From the NCBI GenBank assembly GCA_016283095.1, contig JAEEMG010000051.1, forward strand, positions 1 through 50,265: DNA of 50,265 nucleotides, written 5' to 3'. This document shows positions 1-7,046 of this stretch, piece after piece. The notes under the pieces are model-generated. The model saw only the letters and a list, made by a program, of their open reading frames with translations. It did no database searches and was not told where the DNA came from. How positions within the stretch are numbered: the stretch's first letter is position 1; each line of letters opens with the position of its first letter. The translations under genes were made by a program, and so were the position numbers. The DNA is from Paludibacteraceae bacterium. GTDB taxonomy: Bacteria; Bacteroidota; Bacteroidia; Bacteroidales; Paludibacteraceae.

Positions 1-485
1 ACACTTTCTTTGTCATTGCTCAGCAAGAGACGTTCGTAGAGCATTGAATTGATTTGACGCTCCGTTTCTCGAGCTGTCCAACAGTTGTTAACAGCCTCCA
101 GCTCATAGTACTCGCGTTTGTCGGGGTCTGGAATTTGAATCAACATTCGATATTGACTCCAGTTCAATTGGGAACGCAGTGTGTTCCTAATTGGATAGGT
201 GCGATAGAATTGACGGCAAAATTTCAGTTGACGATATCCGAAACCACTGCCATAGTCAGGTTCCAATCTATTGGCAAGATTTTGTAGAAGGTACTTGCCA
301 TAGTCGGCACGCTCTTTGCCCTGTTGCTCTTCCTCAAAAATGCGTTGACCTAACTGCCAGTACATCTGCACACGGCAGAAATCGACACTGCGTACCGCAT
401 TGCTGCGTGCAGACTCGATGATGCTACGCACATCGCGTAGAAGTATATCTTCATTGTTTATGACCTGCTTGTTATGGTCTTCCAT
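1..485 (-). CDS. DUF1016/YhcG-type PDDEXK nuclease domain protein, N-terminal part
   Basis: The gene starts at 485 and runs off the left edge, so only 161 codons are visible. The translation reads smoothly through hallmarks of the DUF1016 N-terminal domain: MYWQLGQRIFEEEQQGKERA, then a LSWSxY-like stretch (LNWSQYRMLIQIPD), DKREYYELEAV and NCWTARETERQINSMLYERL. In this family the N-terminal helical region precedes a PD-(D/E)XK nuclease domain, which would lie outside the window. Members are widespread in Bacteroidetes accessory DNA, often near restriction or toxin genes, and are thought to act on DNA; the exact substrate is not established. The ATG lies 2 bp after the stop of a decayed upstream ORF, so the two were probably one transcript. 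Confidence 0.8.
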   Translation of the reverse strand, partial: MEDHNKQVINNEDILLRDVRSIIESARSNAVRSVDFCRVQMYWQLGQRIFEEEQQGKERADYGKYLLQNLANRLEPDYGSGFGYRQLKFCRQFYRTYPIRNTLRSQLNWSQYRMLIQIPDPDKREYYELEAVNNCWTARETERQINSMLYERLLLSNDKES

Positions 486-487
486 AT

Positions 488-704
488 TTATAGTTGTGCT
501 TTTAATTTCTGAATCTGTTGATGCAATTCGTATTTTCTACGAGTGTGCTTTTCTATATGGCATTTCCTTTCAAGTGATTCTTCTAAATCAGAAATCCAAG
601 CCAGTGTCTCGACAGACTACCACCGCTTTATGCAACGCTGTGAGGAATTTCCATATATTGTTTTGTCTATTTGCAGTTAGGACCATTTGCCAAAGTGTGT
701 ACAT
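488..704 (-). pseudogene. decayed small ORF upstream of the DUF1016 gene
   Basis: No frame stays open across this stretch. From 704 an ATG opens a 38-residue reading frame (MYTLWQMVLTANRQ...) that stops near 590. A second frame gives a lysine/glutamate-rich coiled-coil-like tail (ISDLEESLERK ... QIQKLKAQL) that ends at 488 and is interrupted by a TAG at 617-619. Coding-like peptide in two frames with a stop or frameshift between them suggests a degraded gene. I do not recognise the family. It could also be leader sequence with chance ORFs. Confidence 0.3.
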
Positions 705-735
705 GATTGTTTGTCATGCACACATTGCATAAGTG

Positions 736-743
736 CAAAGTTA
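736..743 (-). promoter_or_regulatory. Bacteroidetes -7 element, minus strand
   Basis: On the minus strand this reads TAACTTTG, matching the TAnnTTTG -7 box of Bacteroidetes promoters. It would start a transcript near 730 that runs through the decayed ORF into the DUF1016 gene. No clear -33 TTTG is seen at the right spacing. Confidence 0.45.
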
Positions 744-1049
744 CACTAAAATAATCCAAATAGAGGGGCGTTTACACTTTTTAATATGGCGAGGAAGGCG
801 TTTTTGCCTCATTTTTGCATCAAAACGTCACCTTGCTTTCCATTTTCGTATCTTTTTGAATAAAATTTGTGTCAAAGATTACTTGTATGACGATACATAA
901 ACAGCTTCGCTATGGAGATGCTTGAGGATGGAAAAAAGTATCATCTTTCAGGACGAAAGTGAATTTGTATGATGAATAATTCTACTTTGCACTTACTGCT
1001 TCTTCTCACTTTTTGGATGAATATTCCTAAAAGAGTCTTCTTTTATAGT
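744..1049. other. intergenic region, no gene seen
   Basis: This is a divergent gap between the minus-strand DUF1016 transcript and the plus-strand helicase. It is AT-rich with stops in all frames. I see no RNA gene or strong inverted repeat in it. Confidence 0.5.
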
Positions 1050-1057
1050 TAACTTTG
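1050..1057 (+). promoter_or_regulatory. Bacteroidetes -7 element for the SF1 helicase gene
   Basis: The sequence TAACTTTG fits the TAnnTTTG consensus. It ends only 9 bp before the helicase ATG, so the transcript would have almost no leader. Either the message is nearly leaderless or the true start codon lies a little downstream. Confidence 0.5.
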
Positions 1058-1065
1058 CCCCTGTT

Positions 1066-2925
1066 ATGGCAAACAATATTACATCCATTTTGTCTTTGCA
1101 GCGTCATCGTGATTTGCTGAAGATGGAATATGAGTACGATAAGAAGAGTTTTGATGTACAGTCTTCTCATGTCTCTATTCCCAAGAAGATTTCTGCTGGA
1201 ATCTGTCGTTATCCTGTGTCGTTGGGCAAGTCGTATTACAACTCGCTTAATCAGTTTGTTGTTGAAATCAACCATGCCCCATTGGAAGACGACGATCATT
1301 TTGAATATGGCAAGGCAGTCCAGTTTTTCAGCGTCTCATACAATGAAGAAATCCGTGTGGTGAAGACCAATGCACAGGTCAGTTATGCTACGCCTACAAT
1401 GCTGGTGGTTGTTTTGTCGGGTAGGGATGCCCTGCCGGCTTTGGAGTCGGTCAACAGATTGGGAGTGCAACTTGGTTTTGACGAGAGCAGCTATAAGGCG
1501 ATGTTTGACGCTATAGATAAAGTGATGAGTGTGAAGGATGGCAGACTTTTCGACTTACGTGAAATCCTTTTGGGTAGTGTGGAACCGAAATTCCTTGATT
1601 TTTCTCCGATACGTTTCCCTTGGCTCAACAGTTCTCAGGAATCAGCAATCAATAAGATCCTGCGTGCCAAAGATGTCGCTATCGTCCATGGACCTCCTGG
1701 AACAGGTAAAACGACAACCCTTGTCGAGGCTATATATGAGACGTTGCGACGTGAATGTCAGGTGTTGGTGTGCGCACAGAGTAATATGGCTGTGGATTGG
1801 ATCTCAGAACAATTGCAGGATCGTGGAATAAGTGTATTGCGAATTGGCAATCCGTCCCGCGTCGACGATAAAATGCTCTCCTCCACATATGAGCGTAGGT
1901 TTGAATCACATCCTATGTACGATACTCTTTGGGGTATGCGAAAGACGGTGCGTGAGCTTTACCGCACAAATAAGGACAAGGCTCGTGCTGTGAAAGAAAA
2001 AGCTGAAGCATTGGAATATGAGATCCGAGAAAGCCTTTTTTCTGATTCGCGTGTTGTGGCATGCACTTTGGTGGGAGCTGCCAATCCTATATTATATGGA
2101 AGAAATTTCCAATCACTGTTTATAGATGAAGCCGCACAAGCATTGGAAGCCGCTTGTTGGATTCCAATCACAAAGTCGCACCGGGTGATTTTTGCGGGCG
2201 ACCACAAACAGTTGCCTCCTACTATCAAATGCTTTGAGGCAGAACGTGCTGGACTTTCCCACACTCTGATGGAAAAACTGGCTGAAACCAAGCCAATGGC
2301 GGTCTCACTTTTGAATGTGCAGTACCGTATGCATGAAAGCATTATGAGGTTCTCTTCAGAATGGTTTTACGACGGAAAACTAAAGGCGGCAGAAGAGGTC
2401 AAATGTCGTGGAGTGTTGGATTTTGAGAATCCGTTGGAATGGATCAACACAGAGGAATTCTCGTTTGAGGAGGAGTATTTGTCACAGTCGGCAGGACGAG
2501 TCAACCGTATGGAAGGAGAACTTACAATTGCGTTGCTGAGTCAGTTTATAGAGAAGATCGGTCCCAATAGAGTGAAAGAAGAGCAGATTGATTTTGGAAT
2601 CATCTCTCCATATAAAGAGCAGGTCTATTTCCTACGTCATCTTATTAAAGAGTCGAAATTCTTAAAGCCATTCAAGAAATTCATCACGGTCAACTCGGTG
2701 GACGGATTCCAAGGACAGGAGCGTGATGTGGTGATTATCAGCCTCGTCAGATCCAATGAGACGGGAGAAATAGGTTTTTTGAAGGAGTTGCGTAGAATGA
2801 ATGTGGCGATGACACGTGCCAGAATGAAACTTATGATTATTGGAAATGTAGAGACATTGTCGCATCATGCGTTTTATAGAAAATTGTGGGAATGGGTGGA
2901 GGAGACTAAAAAAATGGAATGCTAG
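1066..2925 (+). CDS. superfamily 1 DNA/RNA helicase, IGHMBP2/UPF1-like
   Basis: A 619-residue AAA-type SF1 helicase. Walker A is GPPGTGKT at residues 209-216. Walker B is the DEAA type (FIDEAAQALEAA, Asp354-Glu355). Motif III (GDHKQLPPT), a Q-x-R motif (NVQYRMHE), motif V (DGFQGQERDVVIISLVRSN) and motif VI (MNVAMTRARMKL) follow in the normal order. The N-terminal 180 residues match the usual leader of the Bacteroidetes branch of this family. It would unwind nucleic acid using ATP, probably with 5'-3' polarity as in the UPF1/Sen1 group. The specific role is unknown; these proteins are common chromosomal genes in the order. The last codons are built into the terminator. Confidence 0.88.
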   Translation: MANNITSILSLQRHRDLLKMEYEYDKKSFDVQSSHVSIPKKISAGICRYPVSLGKSYYNSLNQFVVEINHAPLEDDDHFEYGKAVQFFSVSYNEEIRVVKTNAQVSYATPTMLVVVLSGRDALPALESVNRLGVQLGFDESSYKAMFDAIDKVMSVKDGRLFDLREILLGSVEPKFLDFSPIRFPWLNSSQESAINKILRAKDVAIVHGPPGTGKTTTLVEAIYETLRRECQVLVCAQSNMAVDWISEQLQDRGISVLRIGNPSRVDDKMLSSTYERRFESHPMYDTLWGMRKTVRELYRTNKDKARAVKEKAEALEYEIRESLFSDSRVVACTLVGAANPILYGRNFQSLFIDEAAQALEAACWIPITKSHRVIFAGDHKQLPPTIKCFEAERAGLSHTLMEKLAETKPMAVSLLNVQYRMHESIMRFSSEWFYDGKLKAAEEVKCRGVLDFENPLEWINTEEFSFEEEYLSQSAGRVNRMEGELTIALLSQFIEKIGPNRVKEEQIDFGIISPYKEQVYFLRHLIKESKFLKPFKKFITVNSVDGFQGQERDVVIISLVRSNETGEIGFLKELRRMNVAMTRARMKLMIIGNVETLSHHAFYRKLWEWVEETKKMEC

Positions 2926-2944
2926 TTGGGCATTCCATTTTTTT
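2908..2944 (+). terminator. rho-independent terminator overlapping the helicase stop codon
   Basis: The arms AAATGGAATGC (2912-2922) and GCATTCCATTT (2930-2940) pair perfectly, with an A-run before and a T-run after. The left arm codes for the last residues of the helicase (KKMEC) and the stop codon TAG at 2923-2925 sits in the loop. Confidence 0.85.
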
Positions 2945-2946
2945 AC

Positions 2947-2954
2947 TATCTTTG
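2947..2954 (+). promoter_or_regulatory. Bacteroidetes -7 element for the Rpn-like gene
   Basis: TATCTTTG fits TAnnTTTG exactly and lies 60 bp before the ATG at 3015, directly after the helicase terminator. The leader is AT-rich and without a clear Shine-Dalgarno, as is usual in this phylum. Confidence 0.65.
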
Positions 2955-3014
2955 CAATAGTTAAAGTTTAGTCGCAAGATTAGACACAGTATAAAATTAT
3001 TAATTCATTAAATC

Positions 3015-3904
3015 ATGGGCAAATACATCGATTTGCGATGCGATTTCGGGTTCAAGTATTGTATGTCAGACCCGATAATCATGAGATCCTTTTTAAATGC
3101 GATCCTTGAAGGCGACGTGGAGACAATCACGGATGTTAATTTTGAGAATGTGGAGATCCCACGAGAAACATCCAGCCAACGTGGAGTAACATTCGATCTT
3201 CACTGCACGACACAGAGCGGAGACTCAATCTTGATTGAGATGCAGAATTCGTGTCAGGACTATTTCAAGACAAGGGCAAACTATTATGTCTACCGTCTAC
3301 TTGACAGTAAGATAGAAAAGGGACTGGAGTGGCGAAAAATGGAGAAGGACATCGACAGAATCATCGGCATCTTCATTTTGGGAGAGAAAATGACAGACAT
3401 CACAAGGCACTAACCTGCACCGCTGAGTGTGACGTCAAAACAGGAGAAGTGTTTTGGGACAGACATCGAAAATATTTTATATCTTTGCCGTCGTTCGAGT
3501 TGGATATCAAAGACTTCACAACAAAGGACATCTGGATTAACCTCTTCAAAAACTTAGGAAATATGGAAAACATTCATCCATCTGTGGTTAAGAGAGCAGA
3601 CGAAGGTTTGCTGAGACTAATTGAGAAAGCCAAGGTAGGTGCTTTGTCTAAGGACGATCGTGCCGTGTATGAAGCGAGCCTCAAGAAACTTGCAGATGAG
3701 ATGGACATGGAGGAGCATGGCTTTAAGAAAGGAATCAAGCAAGGAATAGAGATTGGAAAAGAAGAGGGAATCGAGATCGGAGAAAAACGAGGCGAACGTA
3801 ATAAAACTATTCAATTAGCCATAGGCATGAAGGCGGAGGGGCTTGATTTCAATCTTATTCATAAGTTGACAGGGCTTTCTTTAGAAGAAATAGAAAAGTT
3901 ATAA
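3015..3904 (+). pseudogene. Rpn/PD-(D/E)XK family putative transposase-nuclease, frameshifted
   Basis: The first frame (3015-3413) encodes a typical start for this family: MGKYIDLRCDFGFKY, then FDLHCTTQSGDSILIEMQ, which supplies the D...E-x-Q nuclease core. It stops at 3411-3413. The rest of the same protein continues in another frame from about 3400: HKALTCTAECD, VFWDRHRKYFISLPSF, and a C-terminal tail rich in KKGIKQGIEIGKEEG repeats ending at 3904. The break falls in the bases ATCACAAGG near 3400. One missing C (ATC CAC AAG) would restore the frame. Intact relatives act as recombination-promoting nucleases. Without that base this copy gives only a 132-residue fragment, so it is inactive or carries a sequencing error. 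Confidence 0.85.
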
Positions 3905-3918
3905 TCATTCACTAAATA

Positions 3919-3947
3919 GGGCGAGACATTGTTTTCGCCCTTTTTTT
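3919..3947 (+). terminator. rho-independent terminator after the Rpn-like gene
   Basis: GGGCGA (3919-3924) pairs with TCGCCC (3935-3940), and a run of seven T follows at 3941-3947. It lies 15 bp after the stop of the frameshifted gene. Confidence 0.85.
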
Positions 3948-4009
3948 GTGTAAAAAGAAATTGATTCAGATTGGAATAGAAATCCATGCCTAGCATTATG
4001 AATTTTTAT

Positions 4010-4017
4010 TATCTTTG
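4010..4017 (+). promoter_or_regulatory. Bacteroidetes -7 element for the structured RNA
   Basis: TATCTTTG is a perfect -7 box. It lies a few bases before the closing stem of the predicted RNA, as expected if the RNA starts at about 4020. Confidence 0.7.
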
Positions 4018-4019
4018 CA

Positions 4020-4336
4020 ATCCGCCCACTGCTCCCAAGGCGTAAAACTGATGGAGCAACGACATAAATAAAAGGCGTCATCAACGCTCTGTTCTTGGTA
4101 ATTCGGAACGTAGGAAATTCAGAATTTGCTATCGAGGACATTGCAGAGAGGATGCCACGGATGAGTTGTATATACTGGTCCGTAGTGTGTCCGAGGGTGT
4201 TTTGTGCCCTCACGACACACTCTACGGGGGTACTATATCTCTCTGCGTGGATATCTTGTGTCTGCTCGTCTATAGCAAAGGCTTCCTACGGCCTCGAATT
4301 CGGACGAGTTTGGTGCGGATACCCACGCTTTTTTGT
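4020..4336 (+). ncRNA. long rod-shaped non-coding RNA, 6S-like (Bacteroidales-1-type)
   Basis: There is no convincing ORF, but the stretch folds by eye into one long interrupted rod. Pairs from outside in are ATCCGC (4020-4025) with GCGGAT, CGTAGGAA with TTCCTACG, TTTGCTAT with ATAGCAAA, CGAG with CTCG, GGACA with TGTC, GCAGAGAG with CTCTCTGC, and an apical hairpin CCGTAGTGTGTC / GACACACTCTACGG. Bulges separate the stems, which is the 6S RNA design. A -7 box sits directly upstream and a T-run (4330-4335) directly downstream. This matches my memory of the Bacteroidales-1 motif, described as 6S-like with a Bacteroidetes promoter and a terminator. If it acts like 6S RNA it would bind the sigma-ABfr RNA polymerase holoenzyme. 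The usual neighbour I recall (ribosomal protein L20 gene) is absent. The family name is uncertain; the structure is well supported. Confidence 0.65.
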
Positions 4337-4391
4337 TTGTGGTGGTTAGATTTTGATAATTGTATTTGTCCGGGTGGGGTGTTGGACGGAT

Positions 4392-4414
4392 AGCTATTTG
4401 AAAAATAGCTTTTT
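4392..4414 (+). terminator. terminator-like hairpin just before the methyltransferase start
   Basis: AGCTATTT (4392-4399) and AAATAGCT (4403-4410) pair perfectly around a GAA loop, with TTTT following. It ends 10 bp before the methyltransferase ATG. It may be a second terminator for the RNA above, or an attenuator controlling read-through into the restriction cassette. Confidence 0.6.
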
Positions 4415-4424
4415 CATCTGTCGT

Positions 4425-5282
4425 ATGAAACCTATGTTAAAATACCGTGGCGGGAAATCAAAAGAGATTCCTTTCATAATGGAGTATGTTCCAAAGTTTA
4501 ATGGAAGATATATAGAACCTTTTTTGGGGGGCGGTGCTGTTTATTTTCATTTGAAACCAGAAAAAGCAATCATTAATGATATTAATACACCGCTGATGAC
4601 TTTCTATCGAGGTGTTAGAGATGATTATAAAGCTTTACGTCAAGAATTAGATGAAATTGAATCTATATATGTAAAAAATAGAGAAGCCTTTGAGACATTA
4701 AAAAAATCACATCCTAATGATCGAGTGGAGGACGCAAACGAGTCTTTGTATTATGAATTACGTAAGATGTATAATAATCTTACAGAAAAACTATATTCAG
4801 ATGCTCTATTGTATTATTTTATAAACAAAACCTCCTATTCTGGAATGATTCGATTTAATTCAAAAGGAGAATTCAATGTACCATATGGGAGGTATAAGAG
4901 TCTAAATACTAATCTGATAACAGAAGAACATTCTATGCTACTTCAGAAGGCAGAAATGTACAATACGGATTATTCCGAGATTTTTCACATGAGTCAGCAA
5001 AGGGATTTTATGTTTTTGGATCCTCCGTACGACTGTATTTTTTCTGATTATGGTAATGTGGAATATCGTGATGGTTTTAATGAAGAAAATCACCGACAAT
5101 TGGCACAAGATTTCAGAAATCTTGGATGTATGGCTTTGATGGTAATTGGCAAATCCCCATTAATCGAAGAATTGTATAATGGAATGATAGTTGGAGAGTA
5201 TGGTAAACATTATTCTGTAAATATTAAAAATAGATTCAAGGCTGAAAATACTCATTTAATAATTACAAATTATGGCAGATAA
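4425..5282 (+). CDS. D12-class (Dam-like) adenine-N6 DNA methyltransferase
   Basis: Taking the ATG at 4425 gives 285 residues; an upstream start at 4353 would add 24 residues that run through the terminator-like hairpin and is unlikely. The protein begins MLKYRGGKSKEIP, typical of the family. Motif I is EPFLGGGAVYF (about 31-41), NDIN follows at 51-54, and the catalytic motif IV is DPPY at 199-202 (FLDPPYDCIFSDYG). Motif I before DPPY with a recognition domain between is the alpha-class order of Dam and DpnM. It would transfer a methyl group from S-adenosylmethionine to adenine N6 and protect host DNA from the nuclease encoded downstream. Its end overlaps the next gene by 11 bp, so the two are translationally coupled. 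The target sequence cannot be read from the gene. Confidence 0.9.
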   Translation: MKPMLKYRGGKSKEIPFIMEYVPKFNGRYIEPFLGGGAVYFHLKPEKAIINDINTPLMTFYRGVRDDYKALRQELDEIESIYVKNREAFETLKKSHPNDRVEDANESLYYELRKMYNNLTEKLYSDALLYYFINKTSYSGMIRFNSKGEFNVPYGRYKSLNTNLITEEHSMLLQKAEMYNTDYSEIFHMSQQRDFMFLDPPYDCIFSDYGNVEYRDGFNEENHRQLAQDFRNLGCMALMVIGKSPLIEELYNGMIVGEYGKHYSVNIKNRFKAENTHLIITNYGR

Positions 5283-7044
5283 GAAACTTGATTCGAAAAC
5301 TCGTATTAAAGAATATATAGAAAAAAATTTTCCGAAATGGGAAAAAATCGAATTTTCTAGGTTTTGTGATGAGAAAATTGCGTTTGATCTAAAATTGAAT
5401 GAATTGTATAAAATCGACAATGAAGAAATTGTTTTAATCTCATACACTAATATTAATATAACAGGAACAGATCGTCCCAAACCTCAACTTAGAGTTTTTT
5501 TGGATGAGTACAAAAAACCTTTCTATTTTGCAAAAAAATATCAGTTACGATATTATTTGTTCTCGATTTTTACAAAAGAGGATGAAATGGCACGCGGATT
5601 GGATAATTTCAATCCTAAAGAATATATAATCTCAATCGAAACTAATCTTGATACAGAAGGAGCTAGAAGAGATTTAAGAAGTATATATGACTATGCAAAT
5701 GAAAAATTAAATGGTGCCCATTTTCTAAAGTGCTCGCGTTCAAATTATAAGGCAGATGTAAATCAGGCTTCCTTTATTTATATAGGTTCTGAAAAATCTC
5801 CTGATACAACAACTTTTGAGAACTTCATAAATATATTTGATTCGAGACCATATCTTAATTCGACCAATGACTATACAATAAATACTCCTATAACTCCGCT
5901 ACCTGTCAATTCCCCTCTCCAGCAAATTTTCTACGGAGCACCTGGTACGGGAAAGTCATTTTCAATTAAGAATGTGATAGCAGAACACATGAGTATTGAT
6001 GTTGATCAGGTTGATATGGAAGCTGATAATATTTTTCGCACCACATTCCATCCAGATTACGACTATGCTCAGTTTGTGGGATGTTATAAGCCGGCTACAG
6101 ACAAAAATGGAGATATTGCTTACGAATTTATCCCACAAGTTTTTGTAAATGCTTTGGTTGAGGCTTATGGTGGAGTGCAATCAACCAACACTCCTTCAAA
6201 TACGTCTGCCACAACAGAACAAGTGGCTGATAGCCCGAATGACGATGAAACTAAGGATGATGACTCAAAGGATAAAGAAACAGTAGTAGAAGAAACTGTT
6301 GAAAGTGAATCTGAAGCACAAGATATCAAGCCTGTTTTTCTTGTGATTGAGGAGATTAATCGTGGTAATTGTGCACAGATTTTCGGGGATATTTTCCAAT
6401 TGTTGGATAGAGATTCTAATGGGTTTTCGGAATATTCTATATCTGTAGATAAGGATTTGAGAGAGTATTTGGAGAAAAACTGCCCCAATGCGATTAAAAA
6501 CGGAAAGGTCAAACTTCCTGCCAACTTCAATATTATCGCCACTATGAATACTTCTGACCAATCTCTTTTCCCGATGGATTCGGCGTTTAAGAGAAGATGG
6601 GAATGGGTGCATGTGCCAATCAAAAATCAGAATTTTGATAAGGATGGCAATCTGGTTCATTTCAAAATTGTTGTAGAACAGGGCAAATATGAATATGATT
6701 GGAATGAATTTCAAAAGGCAGTAAATATTGAAATTCAGAAAAAAACTCATTCAGAAGACAAACAGATGGGAGACTATTTTATTAAAAAGGATGTCAGTTT
6801 GGATGAGTTCATCAACAAAGTGATGTTTTATTTGTGGAATGATGTATGTAAGGAAAATTATCATACAGAAGACAATTTCTTCCGTACAAAGGAAGAAACT
6901 GAGTTCTCTTTTGGAGAATTGATTGCTGATAAACAAAATAAAATTGTTGGTTTCATGGACAAATTAGGAGTGAAGAATAAGGTGAACCCATCAGAAAACA
7001 CTGAGGTGTCTGCAGACGGTCCAACTACAGATCTTTCAGAATAA
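5272..7044 (+). CDS. McrB-like AAA+ NTPase, motor subunit of a restriction system
   Basis: This 590-residue protein has an N-terminal region of about 210 residues that probably reads DNA (family not recognised), then a McrB-type AAA+ domain. Walker A is GAPGTGKS at 222-229. FHPDYDYAQFVG at 260-270 is the McrB-type sequence after it. Walker B is VFLVIEEINRGN at 355-366, followed by NIIATMNTSDQS at 420-431 and FKRRWEW at 439-445 as arginine fingers. McrB proteins hydrolyse GTP, form hexamers and translocate DNA with an McrC-type nuclease partner. An acidic low-complexity insert of about 50 residues (303-352) sits just before Walker B, which is unusual. It starts inside the end of the methyltransferase gene and ends 2 bp before the nuclease gene. 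This layout matches LlaJI-type systems (R1 subunit). Nucleotide preference is unknown. Confidence 0.88.
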   Translation: MADKKLDSKTRIKEYIEKNFPKWEKIEFSRFCDEKIAFDLKLNELYKIDNEEIVLISYTNINITGTDRPKPQLRVFLDEYKKPFYFAKKYQLRYYLFSIFTKEDEMARGLDNFNPKEYIISIETNLDTEGARRDLRSIYDYANEKLNGAHFLKCSRSNYKADVNQASFIYIGSEKSPDTTTFENFINIFDSRPYLNSTNDYTINTPITPLPVNSPLQQIFYGAPGTGKSFSIKNVIAEHMSIDVDQVDMEADNIFRTTFHPDYDYAQFVGCYKPATDKNGDIAYEFIPQVFVNALVEAYGGVQSTNTPSNTSATTEQVADSPNDDETKDDDSKDKETVVEETVESESEAQDIKPVFLVIEEINRGNCAQIFGDIFQLLDRDSNGFSEYSISVDKDLREYLEKNCPNAIKNGKVKLPANFNIIATMNTSDQSLFPMDSAFKRRWEWVHVPIKNQNFDKDGNLVHFKIVVEQGKYEYDWNEFQKAVNIEIQKKTHSEDKQMGDYFIKKDVSLDEFINKVMFYLWNDVCKENYHTEDNFFRTKEETEFSFGELIADKQNKIVGFMDKLGVKNKVNPSENTEVSADGPTTDLSE

Positions 7045-7046
7045 TA

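Noticed and set aside
400-732. Plus-strand ORF of 110 codons near the left edge
   Set aside because: It is antisense to the start of the DUF1016 gene and its leader, and has no recognisable protein features.
3395-3413. Programmed frameshifting in the Rpn-like gene
   Set aside because: There is no slippery heptamer or downstream stimulatory structure at the break. A single-base loss explains it better.
3905-4213. Minus-strand ORF of 102 codons
   Set aside because: It runs antisense through the rod-shaped RNA and its sequence is explained by that RNA's stems.
6165-6623. Minus-strand ORFs (up to 161 codons) inside the McrB-like gene
   Set aside because: They are shadows of the AAA+ domain and the acidic insert on the other strand.
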